Shown piece after piece: positions 12,801 to 22,401 of a stretch of 64,000 bases of DNA. Numbering within the stretch: the stretch's first letter is position 1; each line of letters begins with the position of its first letter. A model generated the notes under the pieces. The model was not told the DNA's origin and did not search any database. It was given only the letters and a program-made list of their open reading frames with translations. The DNA lies in the NCBI GenBank assembly GCA_012845835.1, contig JABAKD010000016.1, positions 1,139,843 to 1,203,842 on the forward strand, read 5' to 3'. This stretch comes from Undaria pinnatifida (Eukaryota > Sar > Phaeophyceae > Laminariales > Alariaceae). The translations under genes were made by a program, and so were the position numbers.

Positions 12801-15800
12801 TTTGGTTCGCATCAATAAGCCTTATCCAGGCTCTACCCCAAGCCATAGGTGTGGGTCTGACCCCCCCTCCCCCACTTCGACAATACGACGAGCAATTCAG
12901 TATTAAGAGCAGAACTAGGAATGTGCCAACTTAAAACAAATAGAGACGCGAGGAAGTTGAAATGGCAATACAAAATAAACAATATGCCAGAAACGAGGTT
13001 GCCAGCCATAGTTGATAGGGTTGTATGGGAGAAAATAACAAAGTGGCGAGCTGGAATAAGATGGGATAACGTAGTCGAGAAAGTATGGAAGAATTCAGGG
13101 GGAAACCGAGAAGAGGTACTGTCTACAGAAAAGTTTGGCGGGTACAAGACAGGAGCAAAATGAATAATGGAAGAAAGGGGAAGGCCAGCGCTAAGAAAGC
13201 ATGTGAAAGAGGAGCAGCACTTAGAGATACACGGGGAGCTGAGGGAAGATATTAGAATGAAAACATATCTGCACGGCCCAATGAATTGCGCGAAAAAGCT
13301 GGAACTGTGAAATCGTGTAGGGGACCTGGACCTACCAGAAAGAAGAAAGAGATATACCAGTATTCGGGAGGAGGAGGACGTGGCTACAAATATGTGCCCG
13401 TGTGGCACAACAACCAAGAGTAGGACTCACATATTAATAGTAGGAGAATGTGAAATATACAAGGAGGAACGGGATGCGCGTTAGAGGAGTAGTTGGGGAA
13501 ATTGGACGTATGCGACATGGAAGCGTTTTGTAGACTAAAGAGTAGCGAGAAAGCGGTCGCTATCCTTGGAGATTGGTGGTGGCCGCAGACGGCGAAATAG
13601 GACAGGGGTGGGATAAGCAAACAGTTTCCATGTATTACATGGAAGAAGCGTAATGAGCGCCCAAACGTTGGAGGTGTCTCTATTGAGAGTAGGAACGGTG
13701 CTCCGTCTCGGAATGGATGCGTGGTCAATGGTCAAACGAATAAGGCAAGCAACAAATGAGTACGCCGCCCTCCCCCCCTCCACTTCGACCCTTCCATGTA
13801 GCCTCCTGGCGCCCCCGTTATGGCAAGTTGGATCTAGACACATACCAGGTGCACATCCCTGGATGTCTTCCCTTCCTCCTTGCATATCCTTTTTCATTGA
13901 AGAAAATTGCGTGCTCTATATGATATGTAGCGTATTTTTGCCTGGTGCCCCGAGTATGATATAAACACAGTGGGGTGCAGTACCCGACTGCAGCGGCTCT
14001 CGGAACAGGCAAGGGTTGCCGATACAGTATGCCGCTCATATCGCAAGTTGGGTAGTACATACCAGGTAGATGTCAGTATGGGCGTCACAATCGTATACAT
14101 ACCTGGTATACCAGGTAGGTTTCGGTGTGTAGGCTTGTAGGCTTCTGTTAATCTAGGCACCACAAGGAGTGGCAGGCCGATTTAAACGTCCGTTTTATCT
14201 TGTTATGATGGACGCTCTTAAACAGGATACACCCCACTGCTGCATTGTTACTTTTTATTTTTCTTGGTTATTTTCGTGTTTTTTTCCGTGTTTTTTTTAT
14301 GTTCCTTCCCCTTTTTTCCCTTTAATTTGTATGCTCTTTCTACCCTGCAACCTGTCTGGTTTACACGCTATGTGCTGATGTAGTAGTAGGTTCCGCTTTT
14401 CGTATCATATTATGTGATGGAATGTTACGTAATATCCAGTACATTTTTGGCATGGCACGGCCAGGTCTTCCTATTAATACCACTAAATAATAAAAATTAT
14501 CATACCCACACTCCAGCCGTGAGATCGAAGATTAAGAGGTCGTCGAAACTCATCGTTGCAAGCTGAATTGTACCAGGGACCGCATGTATGTGACGGTGTA
14601 GAGCACACCCCCTCGGACGAGTTTCGTATGTATGCCGATTTCTCGACGACCGAGGGTAGAGTCTAAACGCCGAGCGACACGTCTCTATGGAAAGATCTGG
14701 ACGACATCCTCCCTCCCAAAGCCGCCGCACCGTTGTTATTCGTGCCGCGCTTGTTAAGGAGGAAACCGGCTCAGCATTTCCTCCTCCCAGGGAGGAAGGG
14801 TGTTATCCACTGTCATATACGGTACTGGTATCTATTTGCGGCGTACCACTACTACTTTATGCCAGGTATAAAATACAGCAGTAGTATCTCTGTCTTGTAG
14901 TTTGTGATCTCTCTCAGAGCTGTTGTGTATGTCTGGGGATAAGAATCGGCACTGACACACTGAGTGTGCTGGGCGTCGATGGATAAACCATAACAAAGAA
15001 CACCACACTCACACACACACAGGAACAACAGGTATTTTAAAAAATACATTTCGCAACTTGAATAATAGGGTGTTTTCGGGATGCCACGTTATTATTGTGT
15101 GGGGTCAGGTTGGGTAGGAAAAACATATCACTAAGGCCAACCCAAACCCCCCCCCCAAAGGTTATTAATAGAAGCCGTTAGGAGTGTGCCATTTGCCATT
15201 TGGCACCCCCCGCTTGGCCCGTGTTTGCTCATTTTTCGTGGGTTGGGTTGTGGCCTTGGGGTAGGGCGTTCGGTCGGTTTCAATGCTGTTACGGTGTCTC
15301 GCAAACGCCCTAGTCTTCAACACGGGAACAGCGAAGCTTCGAAATTTCGACGAGGTGTGCTGCACGTGGAGTATAAGTTACAGCGGGTTAGTTACAGCGG
15401 GTACTCCGACTTAAGAGCGAGAGCAATCGGGACTTAACGCCTTTATAACTGAAAACCCTTTTTGGGAAAATTACTTGAACTTAGCATAGGGAGGGATTTT
15501 GGGGCTCTGAAGGGGTTAAGAGCGGTTAAATCGATCGGTATATCCCGCCTATGCCATAAAAGCTATATATTTTCCACTACAGATAAGAGCGATGTGTAAG
15601 TAAGAGCGCTTTTGTTTCGGCTTGTCACGGGGCGCTCTTAAATCAGGGTACCCAGTGTAGCTCATCATGGATGTTGGCCCTTCCAGAAGCGCAATCACGC
15701 GTTCGGGGACGAACTACGTGGAAATAGTATGGATTTTTGGCTATTTGCAAAATAGCAAATGTTTAGTAATATTTCATTGTCTTCAGCTGGCTTGATAAGG

Positions 15801-16950
15801 ATACGGGTGGCCATGTCTACCATAGTTGAGGCTATCTATGCTGGTTGCTGCTCCTACTACTGCTGCTGCCGCCCTGTGGCCCTCCGACGTGCAAGAACAA
15901 AACCAGCACAGCGAGCAGCCACGGAACTCCATCATATGCATATATATGACTCCATAATGGAACCATATGTGTATAGACTAGTCTATAGCAAGAGTAACGC
16001 AACGTATGCACACCAGAGTACGTACCTGGTCGGATATTAGACACCTCTCACCAATGAAATGCTTGAAATTAGTGCAGGATCATTTGTGCAATAAAAGCAA
16101 AACGCTTGCTTGAAGCGGGGGGGGCGTGATAAATATATATTTTGTCTTTTGTTGCTGCGCTCACCGCATCAAGCACCTCCCCCCTCTCATCGTCCGCCAA
16201 GGTCCTGATCTCTCTTCGCACGTACTTCACCAGCACCGTCTCCTCCAGCCGGTTAGTCACCTGGCCGTCCCCGTCGACCTCCTCCAACACGACCACATTT
16301 TCGTCGAGTTGAGTGAGGACCACAACGGTCACTGCCCCTGTTGCGGTAGCCTGCACTTCCCCTGCCTCTTCGCCTGAGCTGCTGCTGCTGCTGCTGCCGC
16401 CCGAGCGCACTACCCAGCGATAGTCGTACCCCACGCGTGGTTCTACGACTGCGAGGGTCGTTTCACGGTGTGGTTCGATGAGCTTGACATCCTTCAGCCA
16501 AGGGTAGTCCTGGCCAGGCTTCCCGTCCCGAACGTGGTAGAAATTGAGCGCCGTGTACTCGAGGGGCGAGGCAAAAGCAGCAGCTTTTGAGCCGCTATTT
16601 ATGGCTCGTTCGGCAGCGGCAATGTTGGTGTGAGTTTCAATTTCGGAAAACCCACCTGATGCAGCTGAGCTCCGACTGGCCGCCGCGCTCCAACTGAACG
16701 ACACGCCGCAGCCCGACAGAAACGCCAGGCCGCACAGAACGGCAATGGCTAACCTGCGCGTCATACCTCGCCCGGTCTCAGGGTCTCGGAGGTCCTTCAA
16801 TTTGTGCGGCGGGTGCTGTTCCCCAACGGTGAAGTAAGAGGACTTCGATGATCTTGGGAGCGACCTGCTGTGAGACGGCGACTGCTCGGAGTCGTCCATC
16901 GATCCATATTTGTTAGGGAACGAGCCCTCGTCGGGATAAGGTGTCATCAT
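206..16950 (-). CDS. Tyrosinase / polyphenol oxidase, membrane-anchored, 3'-partial (six exons)
   Basis: Exons on the minus strand: 16950-16165, 11310-11182, 10373-10152, 8816-8698, 2274-1938 and 388-206. All junctions are GT-AG and phases agree throughout (0,0,0,2,0), giving about 592 residues before the left edge. The first ATG at 16950 follows an in-frame stop upstream. Residues about 75-95 (RRLAIAVLCGLAFLSG) look like a type II signal anchor. Exon 1 ends with the family block YVRREIRTLADDERGEVLDA. Copper site A is visible: His in SRMHLL, then FHDGMGFLVSH with H-x8-H, followed by TVPYWDFTIE. Copper site B has H-x3-H in APHAPVHFWVGG (exon 5). Exon 6 carries a Cys-rich CGCLDYDL block and stops at GVLNLGDMSQ, just where relatives continue into a DPxFWxIH motif with the last copper ligand, so another exon is expected off the left edge. 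Family role: oxidation of mono- and diphenols to quinones. The substrate is unknown; phlorotannin chemistry would be plausible in a brown alga. Confidence 0.88.
822..925. repeat. (TTG)n microsatellite
   Basis: About 100 bp of TTG units with a few TTA and TCG variants, inside the noncoding interval between tyrosinase exons 5 and 6. The poly-Leu, poly-Cys and poly-Asn frames across it are artefacts of the repeat. Confidence 0.9.
1282..1505 (+). repeat. Inverted-repeat element, copy 1 (partial)
   Basis: Shares ACAAGCCGTAAGATAAGGGA, TTTCACATGCCTTTGAAGGC and AGTGAGTGACCAACGTGGAA-like blocks with 1640-1898 in the same orientation and with 2347-2620 inverted. A more diverged relative lies near 28370-28470. 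Confidence 0.75.
1640..1898 (+). repeat. Inverted-repeat element, copy 2, 3' flank of tyrosinase exon 5
   Basis: About 255 bp that pairs with 2347-2620 at roughly 85-90 percent identity by eye. It ends in GTGTCTGTAACAGCCCCTTA, 39 bp beyond the exon 5 donor. Confidence 0.85.
2347..2620 (-). repeat. Inverted-repeat element, copy 3, 5' flank of tyrosinase exon 5
   Basis: Reverse complement of 1640-1898, beginning with TAAGGGGCTGTTACAGACAC and ending near GGCTCCCAGGGCAATGTCAT. With copy 2 it brackets a 448-bp centre that contains tyrosinase exon 5 and its splice sites. Confidence 0.85.
4065..4655. mobile_element. Foldback (long TIR) element
   Basis: Left arm about 4070-4310 and right arm about 4440-4652 are inverted copies. 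Shared blocks include CACAGCnGTCAGATT at the ends, CATCACCCTGTTGACCCTGG further in, GCGCGATCGGAGT and GATCTCATAGCT near the centre. There is no coding capacity. The left arm also matches 12230-12490 and many solo fragments elsewhere. Confidence 0.75.
4687..5170 (+). repeat. Tandem array of an 83-bp unit, six copies
   Basis: Each unit runs GTGCTACGATAAGAGGTATT, then AAGGTATACCTCTTTTTGGC, then TTTCTGAATGACGGGGCTCC and TTAAACCAAAATC, with 5-15 percent divergence between units. The last unit continues into a 230-bp unique tail ending near 5390 that recurs singly elsewhere (2960-3215, 39180-39415, inverted at 7215-7440). Confidence 0.85.
6157..6260 (+). repeat. 15-bp tandem repeat (ACCATTAACATCATA)n
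   Basis: Seven nearly perfect units in a row within tyrosinase intron 4. Confidence 0.9.
7010..7190 (+). repeat. Dispersed repeat family A, copy 1
   Basis: Shares TTTCTGAGCTCC, CACCCGAAAnATGAC, ACTTCGAAGGCnTTCGnTCG and TACTCGTGAAnTTG with copies at 48925-49105, 61635-61800 and 62970-63150. It is noncoding and about 180 bp long. Confidence 0.7.
7215..7680 (-). repeat. Inverted copy of the GACGGGG repeat plus four tandem 80-bp units
   Basis: 7215-7440 is the reverse complement of the unique tail after the 4687-5170 array. 7420-7680 holds four diverged units with ACCTCTATCGTAGCACGCGT and ATCTACTAGTAACACACTTC. Confidence 0.75.
7740..7870 (-). repeat. Dispersed repeat family C, solo copy
   Basis: Carries CACTCCAGCTGTGAGATC, TCGAAACTCnTCTTGnTGCA and TCCAATCGCGCGTATTAnTG. 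Related copies: 4170-4310, 12350-12490, 14510-14570, 31845-31955, 36005-36090 and 56988-57045. Confidence 0.75.
9480..10140. repeat. Inverted repeat pair next to tyrosinase exon 3
   Basis: The segment around 9620-9705 (CAGCACCTTCGCAGGCGTAT, AGAATCGGGCCCG) reappears inverted at about 9990-10110. The right arm ends about 10-20 bp from the exon 3 donor at 10151. Confidence 0.65.
10379..10565 (+). repeat. G-rich tract (C-rich on the coding strand) before tyrosinase exon 3
   Basis: Nearly continuous G runs with interspersed A and T over about 185 bp. On the minus strand it forms a C/T-rich run leading straight into the CAG acceptor at 10374-10376. Confidence 0.8.
12010..12490 (+). repeat. Second copy of the left arm of the 4065-4655 element with upstream C-rich block
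   Basis: Matches 3880-4310 in order: GGATTTATAGTTTCCACGCA, AACTCCGCCCTCCCCTCAC, CAGCTGTCAG, GACTnACATCACC, CGCGATCGGAGTATC and GATCTCACAGCT. Confidence 0.75.
12850..13780 (+). mobile_element. Decayed LINE-type retroelement fragment, copy 1
   Basis: A degenerate frame gives HGELREDIRMKTYLHGP, RVGDLDLPERRKR and then MCPCGTTTKSRTHILIVGEC followed by EIYKEERDA. A CxC with downstream H and C is typical of the C-terminal end of non-LTR reverse transcriptase proteins. Stops and frame changes interrupt it, and about 900 bp is shared with 41190-42080. Confidence 0.6.
14575..14835 (+). repeat. Dispersed element, copy without the hexanucleotide array
   Basis: Matches 57640-57855 (CACACCCCCTCGGACGAGTT, CAGCATTTCCTCCTCCCAGG) and continues directly into CTGTCATATACGGTA, which in the other copy lies beyond a 610-bp repeat array. 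Confidence 0.8.
15434..15519 (-). mobile_element. TTAA-flanked MITE, copy 1
   Basis: 86 bp from TTAA to TTAA with ends CGCCTTTATAAC and CTCTGAAGGGG. The interior has AAATTACTTGAACTTAGCAT. It is homologous to copies at 44367-44466 and 57359-57448. Confidence 0.75.
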
Positions 16951-17000
16951 GCTAAACGAAGAGAAAGAGGGCAATGCCCACGATGATTGCCGCTGGGGCT

Positions 17001-17010
17001 AATATATAGG
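17001..17010 (-). promoter_or_regulatory. TATA-like box upstream of tyrosinase
   Basis: On the minus strand this reads CCTATATATT, about 50 bases before the tyrosinase ATG at 16950. The spacing would allow a short 5' leader. It is AT-rich in otherwise mixed sequence, but no other core promoter element was recognised, so the call is weak. Confidence 0.25.
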
Positions 17011-18639
17011 TGAGGGGTGTGTGGGAAACTCTCCCGCACTACGTGCTCCTCTGGACAACCGCGCGTGCTTACCTGCGACCAGCTACCCGTTCCTCTCGGC
17101 TTCGAGAGAGATAATGCCGCCGTTCAACTTTCCATAAACTCCATCGCTGTGCGCATACTGTAAACCAGTCTAAAAAGTGGATCGCAAATTTTCGAAGCTG
17201 TGATGGGATCGGACGCGATGTCGTGTTTATTAGACAGTTGCATTTTTTTGCAGTGAGATGATCCCTGCGTAGCGCCGGCATGTTCCAGCCGGAAATATCA
17301 GCACTGTAGCGGCAGCCGGCACTACTACTCCGCATGCAGCCACGCCTGGTTGTACCCAACCCTGCCAAGCAATCTCAAAGGCGCTTTAGCGGGCAAACGG
17401 CACCACTCGACCGTCGCTATATGGAGGGGCCTCTGGCATGTACTGACTGCGCCATGCGCAAAAATCGTGGCGCTTGTGTATGGGAGGTGTAGTTGCTGTT
17501 GCTGCAATCTCCGATCTTTGGAGCAATCTCCGATCTTCGGAGGATCTCCGACCTTCTTGAATCTTGTTTTTTCATCAAAGATTTAAGATCTCATCAAAAG
17601 ATTTCAGATTTTTTTTCATGAAAGATACCAATGGTATTTGACTTTTTTCGTGGTGGAAGATTTTTGTTCTTTGGTGTCAGTTAAACAAAAACACAGGTAG
17701 TACAAATAGGTCAAAACAAAGCAGGTAAAACAAGGTATACATTATCTGCACGACAAAAACTGCGGCAGCATTAGACTAAAGTATCATCTCTGTACATCAC
17801 TATTCCGAGGACCAACGCCCGAATGGGTAGGGTGGACCGTAACTGGACCAAGTCCGGCGGAAGGCTATCTCCCATGGCCAGGGGTTTTGTTAGTGGGTGA
17901 GCTTGCGCAAGTCCCACACTACCCGGAAAGATGACATTCCGGGTGGCTATCTCCACCGAAACTGACCCTCAGGGGACAGGCCGGGTCGACATACACACGC
18001 ATCCGTATACAACGGCAGCTTGCGCTGCCGGGGTTGTAACGAGGACCACTGATAGGGACAGCTCACGCTATACCTACAATGGGACCCGAAGGGTGCGCCA
18101 GCTAGCGTTGGGCTACGAAAGCGACTGAGTTAAATCGACACACGACGCGTATGAAAATACGTGGAAGTGTGGTGAGCTACGTGAAGCTTTATTTTCCCCC
18201 CTCCGCCGGAGGATTAAAAAAAAAAAAAAAAGTCACTATTAATATCATTGGACTAGACTATTATTACCTGATACTTACTCGTCGTAGTGCTTTTGACTCG
18301 TACTTACGTCTACTGCTGTTTCTGAAAACTGAAATCTGTGTTTGCATACCAGCTATAGTCTCGTAGTCTACTACTACGTGCTCGCACTTCCAGAATTTAT
18401 GTTATAAATACTTTAGTCTATCTATTTGCAAAGTGTTGAGATCTACACAATAACGGTGAGCGCTCTTGGAAGGTTTTAACACAACCATCCGCACGCACCA
18501 CAACATATGAAGTTCGGCGAGAGCGAGGGGGGCAAGGACTACTATAACCACACAGGCTGTGCTGTCTCTAAAACGGCCGACCGCAGCGCAGCAGCATTCA
18601 GCAGCAGGCACACCGGCGAACGGGATTTTCCCCCGTTTC

Positions 18640-19310
18640 GTCGACAGGGAGGGGGTGCCTAATAGTGCCGGTTGAATAGGGCCACACTGCTCTCTATATG
18701 CCGGTGGGATCGATTCGCACGACTTGAACTCTCTATATATTCCATATATTAATAGTAACGCTATTCCCAATAGTGCCGGTGCCCTGAATAGTGCCGGGGT
18801 ACTATATTGGGCTGGCATACACCGGTACCTTCCGGCACTACTGGAAGCACCCCGTCGTAGTAGAATGTGTTGATAGAGGCAAAAGGCAGAGACCTTCGTC
18901 GGAGAGCACCTTATGGAAAGTCGAGCAAAGGTGACGCAAAATCCACAGGAGGACATCAAAATAGGCCACATTCAAACGGCAGAGGCCCAAAATAAATCAC
19001 AGAACGTGAGAAATCCGCGCGCTGCGCGATGGCAGTCGACGCTCCGAAAGCTGCTCGGAAGACTCTCCCTTTTGTCCACCTTGCTTTCGTGGGGCTCCAA
19101 ATATTGTCGGTATGTACCAGCACAATATACAGGCACTATGCAGGGCACCGGCAGTATTTGGGAATACGTTGTCAGGGATTCTATAGTTACATATTATAGA
19201 GAGCTCGAGTCGTGCCAAGATATTCCAACGGCACTAATCAAAGCAGTGCGTGGCACTATTCAGCCGGTACTATTGGGGGACACTTTCCAATGTATACATG
19301 TCAATGAAGC
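18640..19310. mobile_element. Foldback element with about 200-bp arms
   Basis: The left arm (about 18640-18850) and right arm (about 19080-19280) are diverged inverted copies sharing AATAGTGCCGGT, TTCGCACGACTTGA-like and GTGCCGGTGCCCTG blocks. The spacer of about 230 bp has no recognisable coding content. Confidence 0.7.
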
Positions 19311-22300
19311 GAGGGAGTGACGTCCACGTCTCCACCCCTCGCTGCAGTACTGTGGCGCTTTGGCGCGAAACAAAAAAGAAAGCGAGCGGCTCCACAAGGC
19401 AAAGAAACAAAACAGACGGGTTTTCACAAAATAAAACCTACTGTTTTCAGGAGACGGAGTAAGTAGAGTAGCTCTTCTGTTAGATAATCGCTGTGCACGT
19501 TTCACGCTAACTGCAAGATAAGACACAACCGCCGGACTTGTTCAGCCTACAACCCGCAATGTGTCCGCGCAGACAGCCAATCCATTGTGGTCACAACCAG
19601 TACCCAAGCGTCCGTCCTGGAACTTACGAAGACAGTGCTGCTCGTTGCGTGCTGATGATTCATGATTTATTTTCCAATATCACTTTCCACTTCCGCCCCA
19701 ACTCGTAGATAAAACAAGTCGTACGCACAGCGGCCTTTCGGGCAAGACGTGGTCACAGGCGTCATCCCCTCACTCCCGCCATGCGCGTGCCTTCATTTTC
19801 ATCGCGCATAGGGGATCAGCATCTTCCCGGCTGCCCTTCGATTTTCATCAAAAATTGCAGACTCACGCTCTCGCGCTTTCCGCAAGTCTATAATTTATGA
19901 AAAAAACAGGCCCCACTCGAGTACCATACGAACGAGTATCCATTTTGCGGCGGGGGGGGGCGTCAACTCGCGAAATCGACGCAAATAGTGCGAGGTTCAC
20001 CCACTATTCTGTACCGAAATGAGTACCAAAAAACTCAGAACCAACCCTTGCCCTTGTTTTAACCCTCATAGAATCAAGGTCATTTTCCGCTGCATTTTGT
20101 TGCGGCAATACCACCCAACTTGCCAGGCCACACGCCAGTTAGTAGAGAGGTTAGAGTAAAAAAGTGTTCTCTATCTTGCTTCCCCCCCCGACGCCGCCTT
20201 GCTTATTATCGTGATCTACGGTTCATCTTCAGCGTGTTTTGGCAACCGGAGGTGGGATGTAGTTTTTATGTCGACGCGTAGATACGCATATTCTTCGTGC
20301 AGATACGTGCAGACGTCCCTTTCATGAAGAAATACATACATACATGCGGTACCCGGTATGTGGCCACCCTCTTCAACACATGTTTTCAATTACACTACAC
20401 TACTCTCCTTTGTGTACACGGCCTGCCTGCTGTGCGCGCGTCCCGGTTCAGAATCTGATTACGCCGAGGTACAAGGGCGGGAACGAGGAGCGCGACAGAT
20501 GAGCCTAACTCATCAAGCTCGCAACTGCATTGAAGTACTGCGTTTGGCGGTGCTCGAAACTATTCTGAACAAACATATTTATCGAACTCACAGCTGACGT
20601 GTTTAGAACGTTTTCAAACAATATATACTTAAATTACCAGGCATCATATAACCCCGAGGTCCTAAAAAACACGGGGGGATTTGACACAAAAAATGACTTT
20701 CGGATGATGCAGAAGCCTTATTAACAGTTGGCGTTGGGGGAAACGTGCCGTATCCAAACACCCTACTTGTAGAGAGAAGAGGCATCTCGCGTGTCACACG
20801 CTAAGCTATATGCGGTATCTGACTCAACCATGAAAAATAGTGTTTCGCGCGGGAGACTACGCATAGCATGCCTCAGCGCGCTGATCATACGACAGCACCA
20901 TATGTATCGTCGACGAACTAGTTCGTGATTTCGAAGAAAAAATGAAACTGTCGCCAAAACACGGGCGTAAACCAGCAACGCCCTGAAAAAGATCACGAAA
21001 CAAAACGAACAAAACAGACCGTGTCATAGCAGGGGAGGCGCAATTATCGTACCAACGAACCCCCAACAACACGTGGATCACAGCCGATGACGGCGCATAC
21101 TCGGGGCATACGACCCTACCGTAGCCCTTGCTATGCAAGCTCCTCAAATAAGAGCGAGAGCCGCACAGCGCGGCGGCGACCGTGCAAAGTATACAACGGG
21201 CCGTCAGCAAAAAAAAAAAAAACGACAAGAATGTCATCGGCAACGTCGCATCTTTGCGGGTTTTCTGGGAGTACTTACTCGTACAACGTGGCCAAGAGGG
21301 GCTGACATCCATAAATGCTCTGACGCTTGAGGGCTTCTCCGCTCGAGAACGCAGGCCGGCACAACGCCTACCCGCAACGGCTTTCCGCCTCCCGATACAA
21401 AGTTACACTTCTGCACAACGCCGGCAATCGCCTACCCTGTTTCATTGCCGCAGTCGCAATTACAAATTGTCACAGCTGTCGCAGCAGCTGGTCGCAGCAG
21501 CTCTCAGCGGTCGCAGCAATACCGTCACTGCTGTGGCAGCAACGAAGGCACAACACTCCACAGCAGCCTTCGCGAAATCCCGCGAGATACGCAGACCATC
21601 CCACGGGCTACCCCGACAGCCATGATATATCGAAAGACAACCTTGCTGCTGCGGAATGCAGGTGGTCGCGCTCACCGCCCCCGCGTTTCCTCCGGCCGAA
21701 AAAAATAATCTGGTAGTCCCAGCACATTATCCCGTGGAAACCTCAGCGGGCCGATTGTCGGAGGGCCCCTCGTTCGTATCGGCGCCTCCGTAGATACTGG
21801 GGACGTTGCCGAATATGGTGGGGGCGGGGGGGGGGGGGGCAGGGGGGAAATATGTAGACCCATTTCGCACGCTACCACGTACTCACAGCTCTGCCTACCT
21901 TAAGCATCTACGGAGAGGCTGACTCCGTGGAAGTTTCAGGCGGATCTTTGAAACTAAAGCATGCCACTCGAACGGAAAAAGGTCTACGGACATTCCAAAA
22001 TTCACCGTTTTAGTATTAAGCGAGAGACAATTATTGCGAACGCTATTTTAAAAAAATTAGGACTTGAGACAAAAATTGAGAAACGTGGCTTACCGGTACA
22101 TCGAAGCAAACAGGCGTTACGTCACTATTTCTCGATACATTCGTCACGGTTTTGGTCACAAATCGTGACATTATTATCGTTATTACTATTTTTTTCCTTG
22201 GTTTCTTCAAACCCTCCAAAAGCCATGGATTCATGCTCGCGACAAACACATCACGATTCGCGAAAATGTCCCGTTTTTTTTTCGGCACGACTCTTGACAT

Positions 22301-22401
22301 TGTGTTTCTTCGCTAGAAACTACAAGGGAAACATAATGCTAACCACTGTACAACTCCAGCCGCGATTGGCGACAAACTACTTGGAATTACAGAGGGTGGG
22401 G

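Larger units (their letters stand above)
16951..22401. other. Intergenic region between tyrosinase 5' end and DTWD1 3' end
   Basis: No convincing exon was found on either strand. The stretch holds short local repeats of a GATCTCCGATCTT type near 17510-17550, a hairpin-rich GC island near 17800-18125, a dispersed repeat at 18120-18215 that matches 3330-3410 in inverted orientation, and a foldback element at 18640-19310. The remaining ORFs are short and show no recognisable domain. Confidence 0.6.

Noticed and set aside
12833-13417. 194-codon minus-strand ORF
   Set aside because: Shadow of the decayed LINE fragment, whose recognisable motifs are on the opposite strand; the parallel copy at 41230-41676 behaves the same way.
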